Of a stretch of DNA of 64,000 nucleotides, positions 52,283 to 61,929 are shown one piece after another. Position numbers and translations under genes: made by a program. Every line of letters starts with the position of its first letter. Within the stretch, counting starts at the first letter, position 1. The DNA comes from Sphingomonas jatrophae (GTDB taxonomy: Bacteria; Pseudomonadota; Alphaproteobacteria; Sphingomonadales; Sphingomonadaceae): contig NZ_FOZG01000001.1 of the NCBI RefSeq assembly GCF_900113315.1, forward strand, positions 868,001 to 932,000, in the 5' to 3' direction. The notes under the pieces are model-generated. The model did not search any database. It worked only from the letters and a program-made list of their open reading frames with translations, and was not told the origin of the DNA.

Positions 52283-53959
52283 ATGCGCCTGACCAACGTT
52301 TCCGGCAGCGTCGCCGCGCATTCGGCACTGGGCACCGCGCTCGCCGCCGCACTCGCCGCCGGCCTCGCCATGGCCCCCGCCGAACCCGCGCTCGCCGCGC
52401 CGGTGAAGCGCTCCACCGCCAGCACCCCGGCCCGGCCGCGCGCGCTGCCCGCCCCGCAGGAGACGGTGACGCTCTCCATCGGCCGCGGTCAGCTGGTCAA
52501 CCTGCCCGGCACCATGACCGATCTGTTCGTCGCCAATGAGGGCGTGGCAGATGTGCAGGTGAAGTCCAACCGCCAGCTCTACGTCTTCGGCAAGGGTGCG
52601 GGCGAGACGACGGTCTATGCCACGGATCGTGCCGGCAGCGTCGTCTGGTCGGCCACCGTTCGCGTCGGCCAGAACATAGCCTCGGTCGGCTCGATGCTGA
52701 AGCTGGCCATGCCCGAGGCGACGATCACGGCCACGCCGATGAACGGCGTGGTGCTGCTCACCGGCACCGTCGCCAGCCCGGATGACGTGGCGGAAGCGAC
52801 GCGCCTCGCCCAGGCGTTCGTGGGCGAGGGCGTGCAGGTGGTCAGCCGATTGAAGTCGGCCACGCCGCTCCAGGTCAACCTCCAGGTCAAGATCGCCGAG
52901 GTCAGCCGCGATTTCGTCAAGCAGGTGGGTGCGAACCTCCTGTCGCGCGACACGACCGGGGGCTTCCTGTTCGGCATCGCGCAGGGCCGCAATTTCGGCT
53001 CGATCGCCAATCGCAGCGTCGCCGGCTTCCCCACGCTCGATGCGTCGGCCAGCTTCGGCCTGCCCGCGGGCTCGCTCAGCCTGCCGTTCAATCCCGCGAC
53101 GAACAGCTTCATCCTGCCGAACAGCGGCGCCGAGTATAACCTGTCCAATCTCGGCCAGGGCGCGGGCCGCACCAACATCGCGCTGGCGGGCAAGCTGCTC
53201 GGCCTCGATCTCGCGACGGTGATCGATCTGGCCGAGAATAACGGCCTCGTCACCACGCTCGCCAATCCGAACCTGACCGCTCTGTCGGGCGAAACGGCCA
53301 GCTTCCTGGCCGGCGGCGAGATCCCGATCCCGCAGAGCCAGGGCCTCGGTGCGGTGTCGGTCGAGTATAAGCAATATGGCGTCAGCCTCGCCTTCACGCC
53401 CTTCGTCCTCTCGGACGGCCGCATTTCGCTCCGCGTCCGCCCGGAAGTGTCGCAGCTGACCACCGCCGGATCGGTGACGCTCAACGGCTTCACCATCCCC
53501 GGCCTCAGCACGCGCCGGGCGGAGACCACGGTGGAGCTCGGCTCCGGTCAGAGCTTCATGATTGGCGGCCTGCTGTCGAATGCGCACAACAACTCGATCG
53601 ACAAGGCGCCGGGCCTCGGTGACCTGCCGATCATCGGCGCGCTGTTCCGCTCCAACAGCTTCCGCCGGCAGGAGACCGAGCTCGTCATCGTCGTGACGCC
53701 TTATCTGGTGAAGCCGGTGGACGCCTCGGCGATCAAGCTGCCGACCGACGGCTACAAGGCGGCGACGGATGCGCAGCGCATCCTGCTCGGCCAATCCAAT
53801 GACGGCCGCACGGGTGAGCAGCGGCCGGTGCCGACGATGGCGCCGCCCGTCACCCAGCGCGCCGATGGCGCACCCACCACCGCGACGCCGCCGGCTGCCT
53901 CTGCCCCGTCGGCCGCCCGGCCTCAGGGTGAGGCCCCCGCCCCCGGCTTCTCCTTCTGA
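52283..53959 (+). CDS. cpaC: Pilus secretin CpaC (RcpA)
   Basis: The 558-residue protein has a signal peptide (cleavage near residue 35, EPALAAPV) and a pilus N-domain (LSIGRGQLVNLPGTMTDLFV, NRQLYVFGKGAGETTVYA). A BON-like segment (GVVLLTGTVASPDDVAEATR) and the secretin domain follow (ASFLAGGEIPIPQSQGLGAV, EYKQYGVSLAFTPFVLSDGR, LIVVTPYLVKPVD region). It forms the outer-membrane channel of the Tad pilus. The proline/alanine-rich C-terminal tail is not part of the conserved domain. Confidence 0.94.
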   Translation: MRLTNVSGSVAAHSALGTALAAALAAGLAMAPAEPALAAPVKRSTASTPARPRALPAPQETVTLSIGRGQLVNLPGTMTDLFVANEGVADVQVKSNRQLYVFGKGAGETTVYATDRAGSVVWSATVRVGQNIASVGSMLKLAMPEATITATPMNGVVLLTGTVASPDDVAEATRLAQAFVGEGVQVVSRLKSATPLQVNLQVKIAEVSRDFVKQVGANLLSRDTTGGFLFGIAQGRNFGSIANRSVAGFPTLDASASFGLPAGSLSLPFNPATNSFILPNSGAEYNLSNLGQGAGRTNIALAGKLLGLDLATVIDLAENNGLVTTLANPNLTALSGETASFLAGGEIPIPQSQGLGAVSVEYKQYGVSLAFTPFVLSDGRISLRVRPEVSQLTTAGSVTLNGFTIPGLSTRRAETTVELGSGQSFMIGGLLSNAHNNSIDKAPGLGDLPIIGALFRSNSFRRQETELVIVVTPYLVKPVDASAIKLPTDGYKAATDAQRILLGQSNDGRTGEQRPVPTMAPPVTQRADGAPTTATPPAASAPSAARPQGEAPAPGFSF

Positions 53960-53979
53960 TGCGCTCCCGGAGATCATCC

Positions 53980-54636
53980 ATGCGCCGCACCGCCTCGATC
54001 CGCCTCGCTCTCGCCGCGCCCGCAGCCCTGCTGGCGCTGTCCGCCTGCGGCCCCGTCAATCGCGGGCTGGAGTCGGTCCACCAGCCGGTCGTCCAGCGCA
54101 CCGATTACGTGTTCGATCTGGCAGCGGGCGGCTACGGCCTCGCGCCGGGCGAGGAGGCACGTCTGGTCGGCTGGTTCGAGGCGCTGCGCCTCGGCTATGG
54201 CGATCGCATCACCGTCGATGATGGGGTGCAGGGCGGCGGCGGCGCGGCTCGCGAGGCGGTTGCCGCCGCGGCAGCGCGCCACGGCCTGCTGCTCGGCGAT
54301 ACCGCACCGGTTACCGAAGGCGCGCTGCCGCCGGGCATGGTTCGCGTCGTGGTCAGCCGCAGCAACGCCGCGGTGCCGGGCTGCCCGGATTGGCGCGACT
54401 CTGCCGGTCCGAACTTCGCCGGCTCGACCTCCGCCAGCTATGGCTGCGCGACCAACGGCAATCTCGCCGCGATGGTCGCCGATCCGCAGGATCTGCTGCG
54501 CGGCCGTGACGGCCAGTCGGGCGGGCCGGACGCGCGCGCCAGCGCCCGGGCGCTGAAGGCCTATCGCGAAGCGCCGCCGACGGGGGCCGGTGGCGCGCTC
54601 AAGCAGGAATCCGCCGGCAGCGCAGGAGGCCGCTGA
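53980..54636 (+). CDS. cpaD: CpaD family pilus assembly lipoprotein
   Basis: The 218-residue protein has a lipoprotein signal (LALAAPAALLALSACGPVNR; Cys in LSAC). The CpaD core is DYVFDLAAGGYGLAPGEEAR, VVVSRSNAAVPGCPDWRDSA, YGCATNGNLAAMVADPQDLL and GRDGQSG. It is predicted to act with the secretin. I preferred ATG 53980 with GGAG upstream over ATG 53959, which overlaps the cpaC stop but has no ribosome site. cpaE begins 1 bp downstream. Confidence 0.9.
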   Translation: MRRTASIRLALAAPAALLALSACGPVNRGLESVHQPVVQRTDYVFDLAAGGYGLAPGEEARLVGWFEALRLGYGDRITVDDGVQGGGGAAREAVAAAAARHGLLLGDTAPVTEGALPPGMVRVVVSRSNAAVPGCPDWRDSAGPNFAGSTSASYGCATNGNLAAMVADPQDLLRGRDGQSGGPDARASARALKAYREAPPTGAGGALKQESAGSAGGR

Positions 54637-54637
54637 G

Positions 54638-55909
54638 ATGAACGCACCCTTCAATCCGCGCGGCCTCGCCACGCGTGAGCCCTTCACCGCTTATGTCTGC
54701 GACGAGGCGACGGCCGAGCTGCTGAAGCCGGTCGTCTCAGAAATGGGCTGGGCGCATGAGAAGATCGTCCGCGGCGGCCTGCGCAATGCGGTGCAGTCAC
54801 TGTCCGTCTCGGCCAGCCCGAACATCCTGTTCGTCGATCTGTCCGAAAGCGGCGATCCGCTGAACGACATCAACGCGCTCGCCGAAGTGTGCGAGCCGGG
54901 CACCGTCGTGATCGCCGCCGGCCAGGTCAACGACGTGCGGCTCTACCGCGATCTCGTCGCCTCGGGCATCCAGGATTACCTGCTGAAACCCTTCTCGCCC
55001 GATCAGATGCGCGATGCCATCGCGCAGGCGCAGATGACGATCGCCGGCCCCCGCCATGGTGACACCGGCGCATCGGATCGGCCGCACCTGATGACGGCCG
55101 TGATCGGCGTGCGTGGCGGCGTCGGCGCATCAGCCATCGCCGCATCGGTCGCGTGGATGTTCGGCGAGAAGCATGGCCGCACCACCGCGCTGCTCGACCT
55201 CGACGTGCATTTCGGCACCGGCGCGCTGAACCTCGATCTTGAGCCCGGCCGCGGCCTGACCGACGCGATCGAGAATCCCAGCCGCATCGACGGGCTCTTC
55301 CTCGAGCGCGCGATGGTGAAGGCCAATGAGAAGCTCGCCGTCCTTTCCGCCGAGGCGCCGATCAGCGCCCCGCTGATGCATGACGGCGCCGCCTTCTTCC
55401 AGCTTCAGGACGAGCTCAAGGGCGCGTTCGAATGCACCGTCATCGATCTGCCGCGCAGCCAGCTGGTCGTCCACCCGCATCTGCTGAACGAGGTGCAGGC
55501 CGTCGTCGTCGTGACGGAGCTGACGCTTGCCGCGACGCGCGATTCGATCCGCATCCTCTCCTGGCTGAAATCCAGCGCGCCGCAGGCCCGCCTGATCGTT
55601 CTCGCCAACAAGGTGCCGAACGGCCAGACCGAGATCAGCCGCAAGGATTTCGAGGCGTCGATCGAGCGCAAGGTCGATCTCGTCGTGCCGTTCGACGGCA
55701 AGCTGGCGCAACAGGCGGCGAAGCTCGGCAAGCCATTCGCCGAAGTGGCCAAGGGGCAGAAGCCCGGCCTTGCCTTTGCCGACCTCGCCGCACAGCTCCT
55801 CGCCACGGTGGATGACGAGGCGGTCGGCGCGCGCGTGGGCGGCCGCTCGCTGCTGGGCAAGCTTGGCGAGATCAAGGGCCTGCTGCCAAGCAAGAAGAAA
55901 GTGGCGTGA
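54638..55909 (+). CDS. cpaE: CpaE/TadZ-family pilus localisation ATPase-like protein
   Basis: The 423-residue protein has an atypical receiver domain (about residues 15-125; NILFVDLSESGDPLNDINAL, GIQDYLLKPFSPDQMRDAI) and a MinD/ParA-like domain. The nucleotide loop reads GVRGGVGASAIAAS (residues 157-170), so the signature lysine positions of a deviant Walker A are not lysine. DLDVHFGTGALNLDLEPGRG and TVIDLPRSQL follow. TadZ/CpaE proteins position the pilus machine at the cell pole. It should be followed by cpaF, but the next gene is tadB. Confidence 0.92.
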   Translation: MNAPFNPRGLATREPFTAYVCDEATAELLKPVVSEMGWAHEKIVRGGLRNAVQSLSVSASPNILFVDLSESGDPLNDINALAEVCEPGTVVIAAGQVNDVRLYRDLVASGIQDYLLKPFSPDQMRDAIAQAQMTIAGPRHGDTGASDRPHLMTAVIGVRGGVGASAIAASVAWMFGEKHGRTTALLDLDVHFGTGALNLDLEPGRGLTDAIENPSRIDGLFLERAMVKANEKLAVLSAEAPISAPLMHDGAAFFQLQDELKGAFECTVIDLPRSQLVVHPHLLNEVQAVVVVTELTLAATRDSIRILSWLKSSAPQARLIVLANKVPNGQTEISRKDFEASIERKVDLVVPFDGKLAQQAAKLGKPFAEVAKGQKPGLAFADLAAQLLATVDDEAVGARVGGRSLLGKLGEIKGLLPSKKKVA

Positions 55910-55913
55910 CGCG

Positions 55914-55946
55914 ATGAGCGTGCCGCCGCGCCGAAAGGAGGACTGA
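55914..55946 (+). other. Ten-codon reading frame at the expected cpaF position
   Basis: Between the cpaE stop and tadB there are only 41 bp. They contain ATG at 55914 followed by nine codons (MSVPPRRKED) and a stop, with the tadB ribosome site (AAGGAGG) inside. It could be a meaningless spacer or the scar of a lost cpaF gene; nothing proves translation. Confidence 0.2.
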
Positions 55947-55950
55947 TCCC

Positions 55951-56931
55951 ATGGGCGATCAGATGTTGCCGATGATCCTGTTCGGCGCGGGCGTGTTCGG
56001 CATGCTCGCGCTGCTGATCGCCGCTTTCTCCGGCCCTTCGGCCGCCAAGGCGCAGGATCGCCGGCTGGTCGCGGTGCGCGGCCGACACACCGGCGGCGGG
56101 CAGGCGACGGTCGAGGCGCAGATCCGCAGCATCACCTCGCAGCGCGAGACGAAGCTGGACGATGCCTTCGCCTCGTTCATCCCCAATCCCGCCGTCCTGC
56201 AGAAGCGGCTCGACCAGACCGGCAAGGAATGGACGTTCGGCCAATATGCGATGGTGTCGCTCGGGCTGGTCGTGCTCGTCGCGCTTGCCGCATGGCTGAA
56301 GGGCCTGCCGCTGCTCCTGTCGCTGTTCCTTGGCCTTTTCGTCGGCCTCGGCCTGCCGCACATGGTGGTCGGCAGCTTCATCAATCGCCGCGTCGCCGCC
56401 TTCAACGCCAAGTTCCCCGACGCGATCGAGCTGCTCGTCCGCGGCCTGCGCTCGGGCCTGCCCATCTCCGAGACGCTCGGCGTGGTCGGCCAGGAAGTGC
56501 CCGGCCCTGTCGGCATCGAATTCCGTGCCGTGGCCGACAAGATGAAGATCGGCCGCACGATGGAGGCCGCGCTCCAGGAAACGTCCGACCGGCTCGGCAC
56601 GCCCGAATTCCAGTTCTTCGTCATCACGCTCGCCATCCAGCGCGAGACCGGCGGCAATCTCGCCGAAACGCTGTCGAACCTTGCCGACGTGCTGCGCAAG
56701 CGCGCGCAGATGAAGCTGAAGATCAAGGCGATGTCCTCGGAATCCAAGGCATCGGCCTACATCATCGGCGTGCTGCCCTTCATGGTTTTCGGCATGATCA
56801 TGTGGATCAACCCGGAATATATGGGCAAGTTCTTCAGCGATGAACGCCTCATCATCACCGGCGGTGGCGGCCTGATCTGGATGGGGATTGGCGCCTACAT
56901 CATGAAACAGATGATCAACTTCGAGATCTGA
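55951..56931 (+). CDS. tadB: Type II secretion F-domain protein TadB
   Basis: The 326-residue inner-membrane protein has an N-terminal helix (MILFGAGVFGMLALLIAAF), a central pair of helices (MVSLGLVVLVALAAWLKGLP) and a T2SSF domain (FPDAIELLVRGLRSGLPISE, TLGVVGQEVPGPVGIEF, LAIQRETGGNLAETLSNLAD, VLRKRAQMKLKIKAMSSE). It forms the platform of the Flp pilus with TadC. An AAAGGAGG ribosome site precedes it. Confidence 0.93.
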   Translation: MGDQMLPMILFGAGVFGMLALLIAAFSGPSAAKAQDRRLVAVRGRHTGGGQATVEAQIRSITSQRETKLDDAFASFIPNPAVLQKRLDQTGKEWTFGQYAMVSLGLVVLVALAAWLKGLPLLLSLFLGLFVGLGLPHMVVGSFINRRVAAFNAKFPDAIELLVRGLRSGLPISETLGVVGQEVPGPVGIEFRAVADKMKIGRTMEAALQETSDRLGTPEFQFFVITLAIQRETGGNLAETLSNLADVLRKRAQMKLKIKAMSSESKASAYIIGVLPFMVFGMIMWINPEYMGKFFSDERLIITGGGGLIWMGIGAYIMKQMINFEI

Positions 56932-56943
56932 GGGATCAGCCGC

Positions 56944-57942
56944 ATGAACCCGTCCGCGCCCGGCCCGACCCTCCTCGGCATCGACGTCTACATGGTCGCG
57001 ACCGGCCTGGTCGCGGTCGCCACCTTCGCGCTGATGCTGGCCATCTACGCCGTCACCACCGTGCGCGATCCGATGGCAGGCCGCCTCAAGGCGCTGAACG
57101 AGCGGCGCGAACAGCTGAAGGCAGGCATCACCGCCTCCACCTCCAAGCGCCGCGCGAAACTGACCACCACCAACCAGACGACCGACCGGATGCGTTCCGT
57201 CCTGTCGTCGCTCAAGGTCCTGCAGGATTCGCAGCTCAAGACCGCGCAGATCAAGCTGGCGCAGGCGGGCATCCGCTCCAAGGATGCGGCGATCAAGGTG
57301 ATCTTCGGCCGGCTGGTGCTGCCGATCGTGATCGGCGGCTTCGTCATCTTCGGCGTCTACGTGCTCGACTGGTTCCCCGAATGGAGCGCGATGAAGCGCT
57401 ACATCGTCACCGCCGGCGCGCTGATCCTGTCCTACAAGCTTCCCGACATCATCGTGAAGAACAAGATCACGAAGCGCTCGGCCGCGATCCGCAAGGGCCT
57501 CCCCGATGCGCTCGATCTGCTGGTGATCTGCGCGGAGGCGGGCCTTACCGTCGACGCCGCCTTCCACCGTGTCGCGCGTGAGCTGGGCAAGGCCTATCCC
57601 GAGCTCGGCGACGAATTCGCCCTGTGCGCGATCGAGCTCGGCTTCCTCACAGATCGCCGCGCCGCCTTCGAAAATCTGGCGCAGCGGATCGATCTGGAGG
57701 CGGTGCGCGGCGTCGTCACCACCATGATCCAGACGGAGAAATACGGCACCCCGCTCGCCTCAGCGCTGCGCGTCCTCTCCGCCGAGTTCCGGAACGAGCG
57801 GATGATGCGCGCCGAGGAAAAGGCCGCGCGCCTGCCTGCGATCATGACCGTGCCGCTGATCCTGTTCATCCTGCCGGTGCTGTTCATCGTCATCCTCGGC
57901 CCGGCGGCCTGCTCGATCAGCGACAACTTCGTCGGCAAGTAG
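56944..57942 (+). CDS. tadC: Type II secretion F-domain protein TadC
   Basis: The 332-residue protein has an N-terminal helix (VYMVATGLVAVATFALMLAI region), two central helices (LVLPIVIGGFVIFGVYVLDW), a T2SSF domain (GLPDALDLLVICAEAGLTVD, AAFHRVARELGKAYPELGDE, MIQTEKYGTPLASALRVLS) and a C-terminal helix (IMTVPLILFILPVLFIVILG). It is the second platform protein and the last tad gene here. No tadD, tadE, tadF or tadG follows; a strong terminator ends the operon. Confidence 0.93.
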   Translation: MNPSAPGPTLLGIDVYMVATGLVAVATFALMLAIYAVTTVRDPMAGRLKALNERREQLKAGITASTSKRRAKLTTTNQTTDRMRSVLSSLKVLQDSQLKTAQIKLAQAGIRSKDAAIKVIFGRLVLPIVIGGFVIFGVYVLDWFPEWSAMKRYIVTAGALILSYKLPDIIVKNKITKRSAAIRKGLPDALDLLVICAEAGLTVDAAFHRVARELGKAYPELGDEFALCAIELGFLTDRRAAFENLAQRIDLEAVRGVVTTMIQTEKYGTPLASALRVLSAEFRNERMMRAEEKAARLPAIMTVPLILFILPVLFIVILGPAACSISDNFVGK

Positions 57943-57947
57943 GCCCG

Positions 57948-57979
57948 GGTCCCTCTCCCGCCCAAGCGGGAGAGGGACC
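57948..57979. terminator. Terminator of the cpa/tad operon
   Basis: GGTCCCTCTCCCGC (57948-57961) pairs over all 14 bp with GCGGGAGAGGGACC (57966-57979) around CCAA, starting 5 bp after the tadC stop. The CCCTCTCCCGC/GCGGGAGAGGG core is a palindrome type often seen between alphaproteobacterial genes. Confidence 0.8.
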
Positions 57980-58006
57980 AAGCGAACGCACCGCAGACCG
58001 CCTCGC

Positions 58007-58031
58007 GGAACACGCACCCCGCCCCGCCGTT
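58007..58031 (+). promoter_or_regulatory. Sigma-EcfG-type promoter of the gene at 58060
   Basis: GGAAC (58007-58011) and CGTT (58028-58031) are exactly 16 bp apart, a full match to the alphaproteobacterial general-stress consensus. The predicted transcript starts about 20 bp before the ATG at 58060, just after the tad operon terminator. Confidence 0.65.
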
Positions 58032-58059
58032 ACGCTCCCACAACAAGGGAGTGCCCGCC

Positions 58060-58536
58060 ATGCCCGCCTTCACCACCAACCAGTGGGCGATCCTCGCGCT
58101 CGTGCTGGTGCTCGGCTGGCTGCTCGGCCTGCTGTCGCGCAACGGCGGCGGCCGCTGGCGCCGCGCCTATGAGGAAGAGCGCGCGCGGCGCGAGGCGGAG
58201 GAGGCGCGCATCGCCGCCGCCAACACCCGCATCGCCGAGCTTGAGCGGCACGCCCCCGTCGGCGTCGGCACGGCAGGCGGCATCGCCGCCGCGGTCCACG
58301 GCCGCCGCGACGATCTGTCGCTGATCCGCGGTGTCGATCATGCGCAGGAGACGCGCCTGAACGATGCCGGCATCCACGGCTTTCGCGACATCGAACGGCT
58401 GACTCCGGCGGACGAAGCCGCCCTCGAAGGCCGGCTCGGCCTCGCCCCTGGCCTCATCGCCCGCGAACGCTGGCGCGAACAGGCCGCCATGCTCCGCGCC
58501 GGCGACCATGAGGGCCACCGCCGCACCTTCAGGTAG
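58060..58536 (+). CDS. Uncharacterised membrane-anchored protein with a helix-hairpin-helix-like C-terminus
   Basis: The 158-residue protein has one N-terminal membrane helix (WAILALVLVLGWLLGLL, about residues 8-24) and a charged coiled-coil segment (RRAYEEERARREAEEARIAA). The C-terminal domain reads LSLIRGVDHAQETRLNDAGI, then HGFRDIERLTPADEAALEGR. That pattern resembles the helix-hairpin-helix module (IKGIGPxxExxLNxxGIxxFxxIAxxT) attached to several membrane or ribosomal proteins. No function is established. ATG 58060 was chosen with AAGGGAG upstream. A perfect EcfG-type promoter precedes it. Confidence 0.75.
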   Translation: MPAFTTNQWAILALVLVLGWLLGLLSRNGGGRWRRAYEEERARREAEEARIAAANTRIAELERHAPVGVGTAGGIAAAVHGRRDDLSLIRGVDHAQETRLNDAGIHGFRDIERLTPADEAALEGRLGLAPGLIARERWREQAAMLRAGDHEGHRRTFR

Positions 58537-58603
58537 GCGTTTGATCTCCGCTGCTACTGAGCTGGCCGGTACGCTGGGCCACCGGCTCCGACGAGGGATC
58601 ACC

Positions 58604-58635
58604 GTCCTTCGCCACGCTCAGCGAGCACGAAGGTG
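58604..58635. repeat. REP-like palindrome between convergent genes
   Basis: CCTTCG (58606-58611) and CGAAGG (58628-58633) flank CCACGCTCAGCGAGCA. The whole resembles the scattered sphingomonad intergenic palindrome built on CCTTCG...GCTCAG...CGAAGG-type arms. It may end transcripts from the gene at 58060. Only one copy is in this window, so the repeat status is inference. Confidence 0.45.
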
Positions 58636-58655
58636 ACTCACTTAAGTCCGGGCTC

Positions 58656-59141
58656 TCACCCGCATCGCCGCAACGTCACCGTCCGCGGCACGCCATTGCC
58701 GCCTTCGGTGCGGGAGACGCCCATCGTGCCGTCCGTGTGCAGGTTGAGCGCCCAGCTTTCGATCGTCTGGATGCCCTCGTCCGTGCAGCGCAGCGCCAGC
58801 TTCTTCGACGTGGCGGAGACCGGCCCCTCCTCCGTCACCCGGCAGCTCGTGCCGGCATCGTCCGCCGCTCCCTCCGCGGTAAACCGCCAGAAGCGCGTCG
58901 GGCACGCCGCCGCATTCACCGCCCAGCGGCCGAGATGATCGAACGTGTCGGGGCGCGGCGTCGGCGCGACGGTGTCGTTGCCCTGCGCCAGCACCTCGGC
59001 CACCGTCGGCCCCGCAGTGGCGACCGCATCGAGGTCCCCCACCTCCACCGCGGCATTGCCGACGGGTGAGTTGCCGCCGCCGCACGCCGCCACCGCCACT
59101 GGCAGCAGCGCGACCGCCAGCAGGCGAAGCCCCCGCCGCAC
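58656..59141 (-). CDS. Hypothetical lipoprotein
   Basis: The 161-residue protein starts with GTG at 59141 and has a lipoprotein signal (LRLLAVALLPVAVAACGGG; Cys in VAAC). The rest has two pairs of cysteines (AACPTRFWRF, TSCRVTEEGP, ALRCTDEG, TLRRCG) and probably folds as a small disulfide-linked beta-domain (WALNLHTDGTMGVSRTEGG). I recognise no family. It begins 2 bp after the ppdK stop and is probably co-transcribed with ppdK. A longer frame reading upstream is antisense-like arginine-rich sequence and was rejected. Confidence 0.7.
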   Translation of the reverse strand: MRRGLRLLAVALLPVAVAACGGGNSPVGNAAVEVGDLDAVATAGPTVAEVLAQGNDTVAPTPRPDTFDHLGRWAVNAAACPTRFWRFTAEGAADDAGTSCRVTEEGPVSATSKKLALRCTDEGIQTIESWALNLHTDGTMGVSRTEGGNGVPRTVTLRRCG

Positions 59142-59143
59142 GC

Positions 59144-61849
<2,706 letters not shown>

Positions 61850-61929
61850 CCGAAGTCTCCCGTTCGTGTCGTCACGTTGCTGCATAGCAGCAGAAGCGGC
61901 GCGGCGCGCGCAGCTTTATCTTTGTAGCT

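Noticed and set aside
55405-57567. 720-codon minus-strand open frame across cpaE, tadB and tadC
   Set aside because: Covers three genes with intact family motifs on the plus strand; His/Asp/Arg-rich with no domain.
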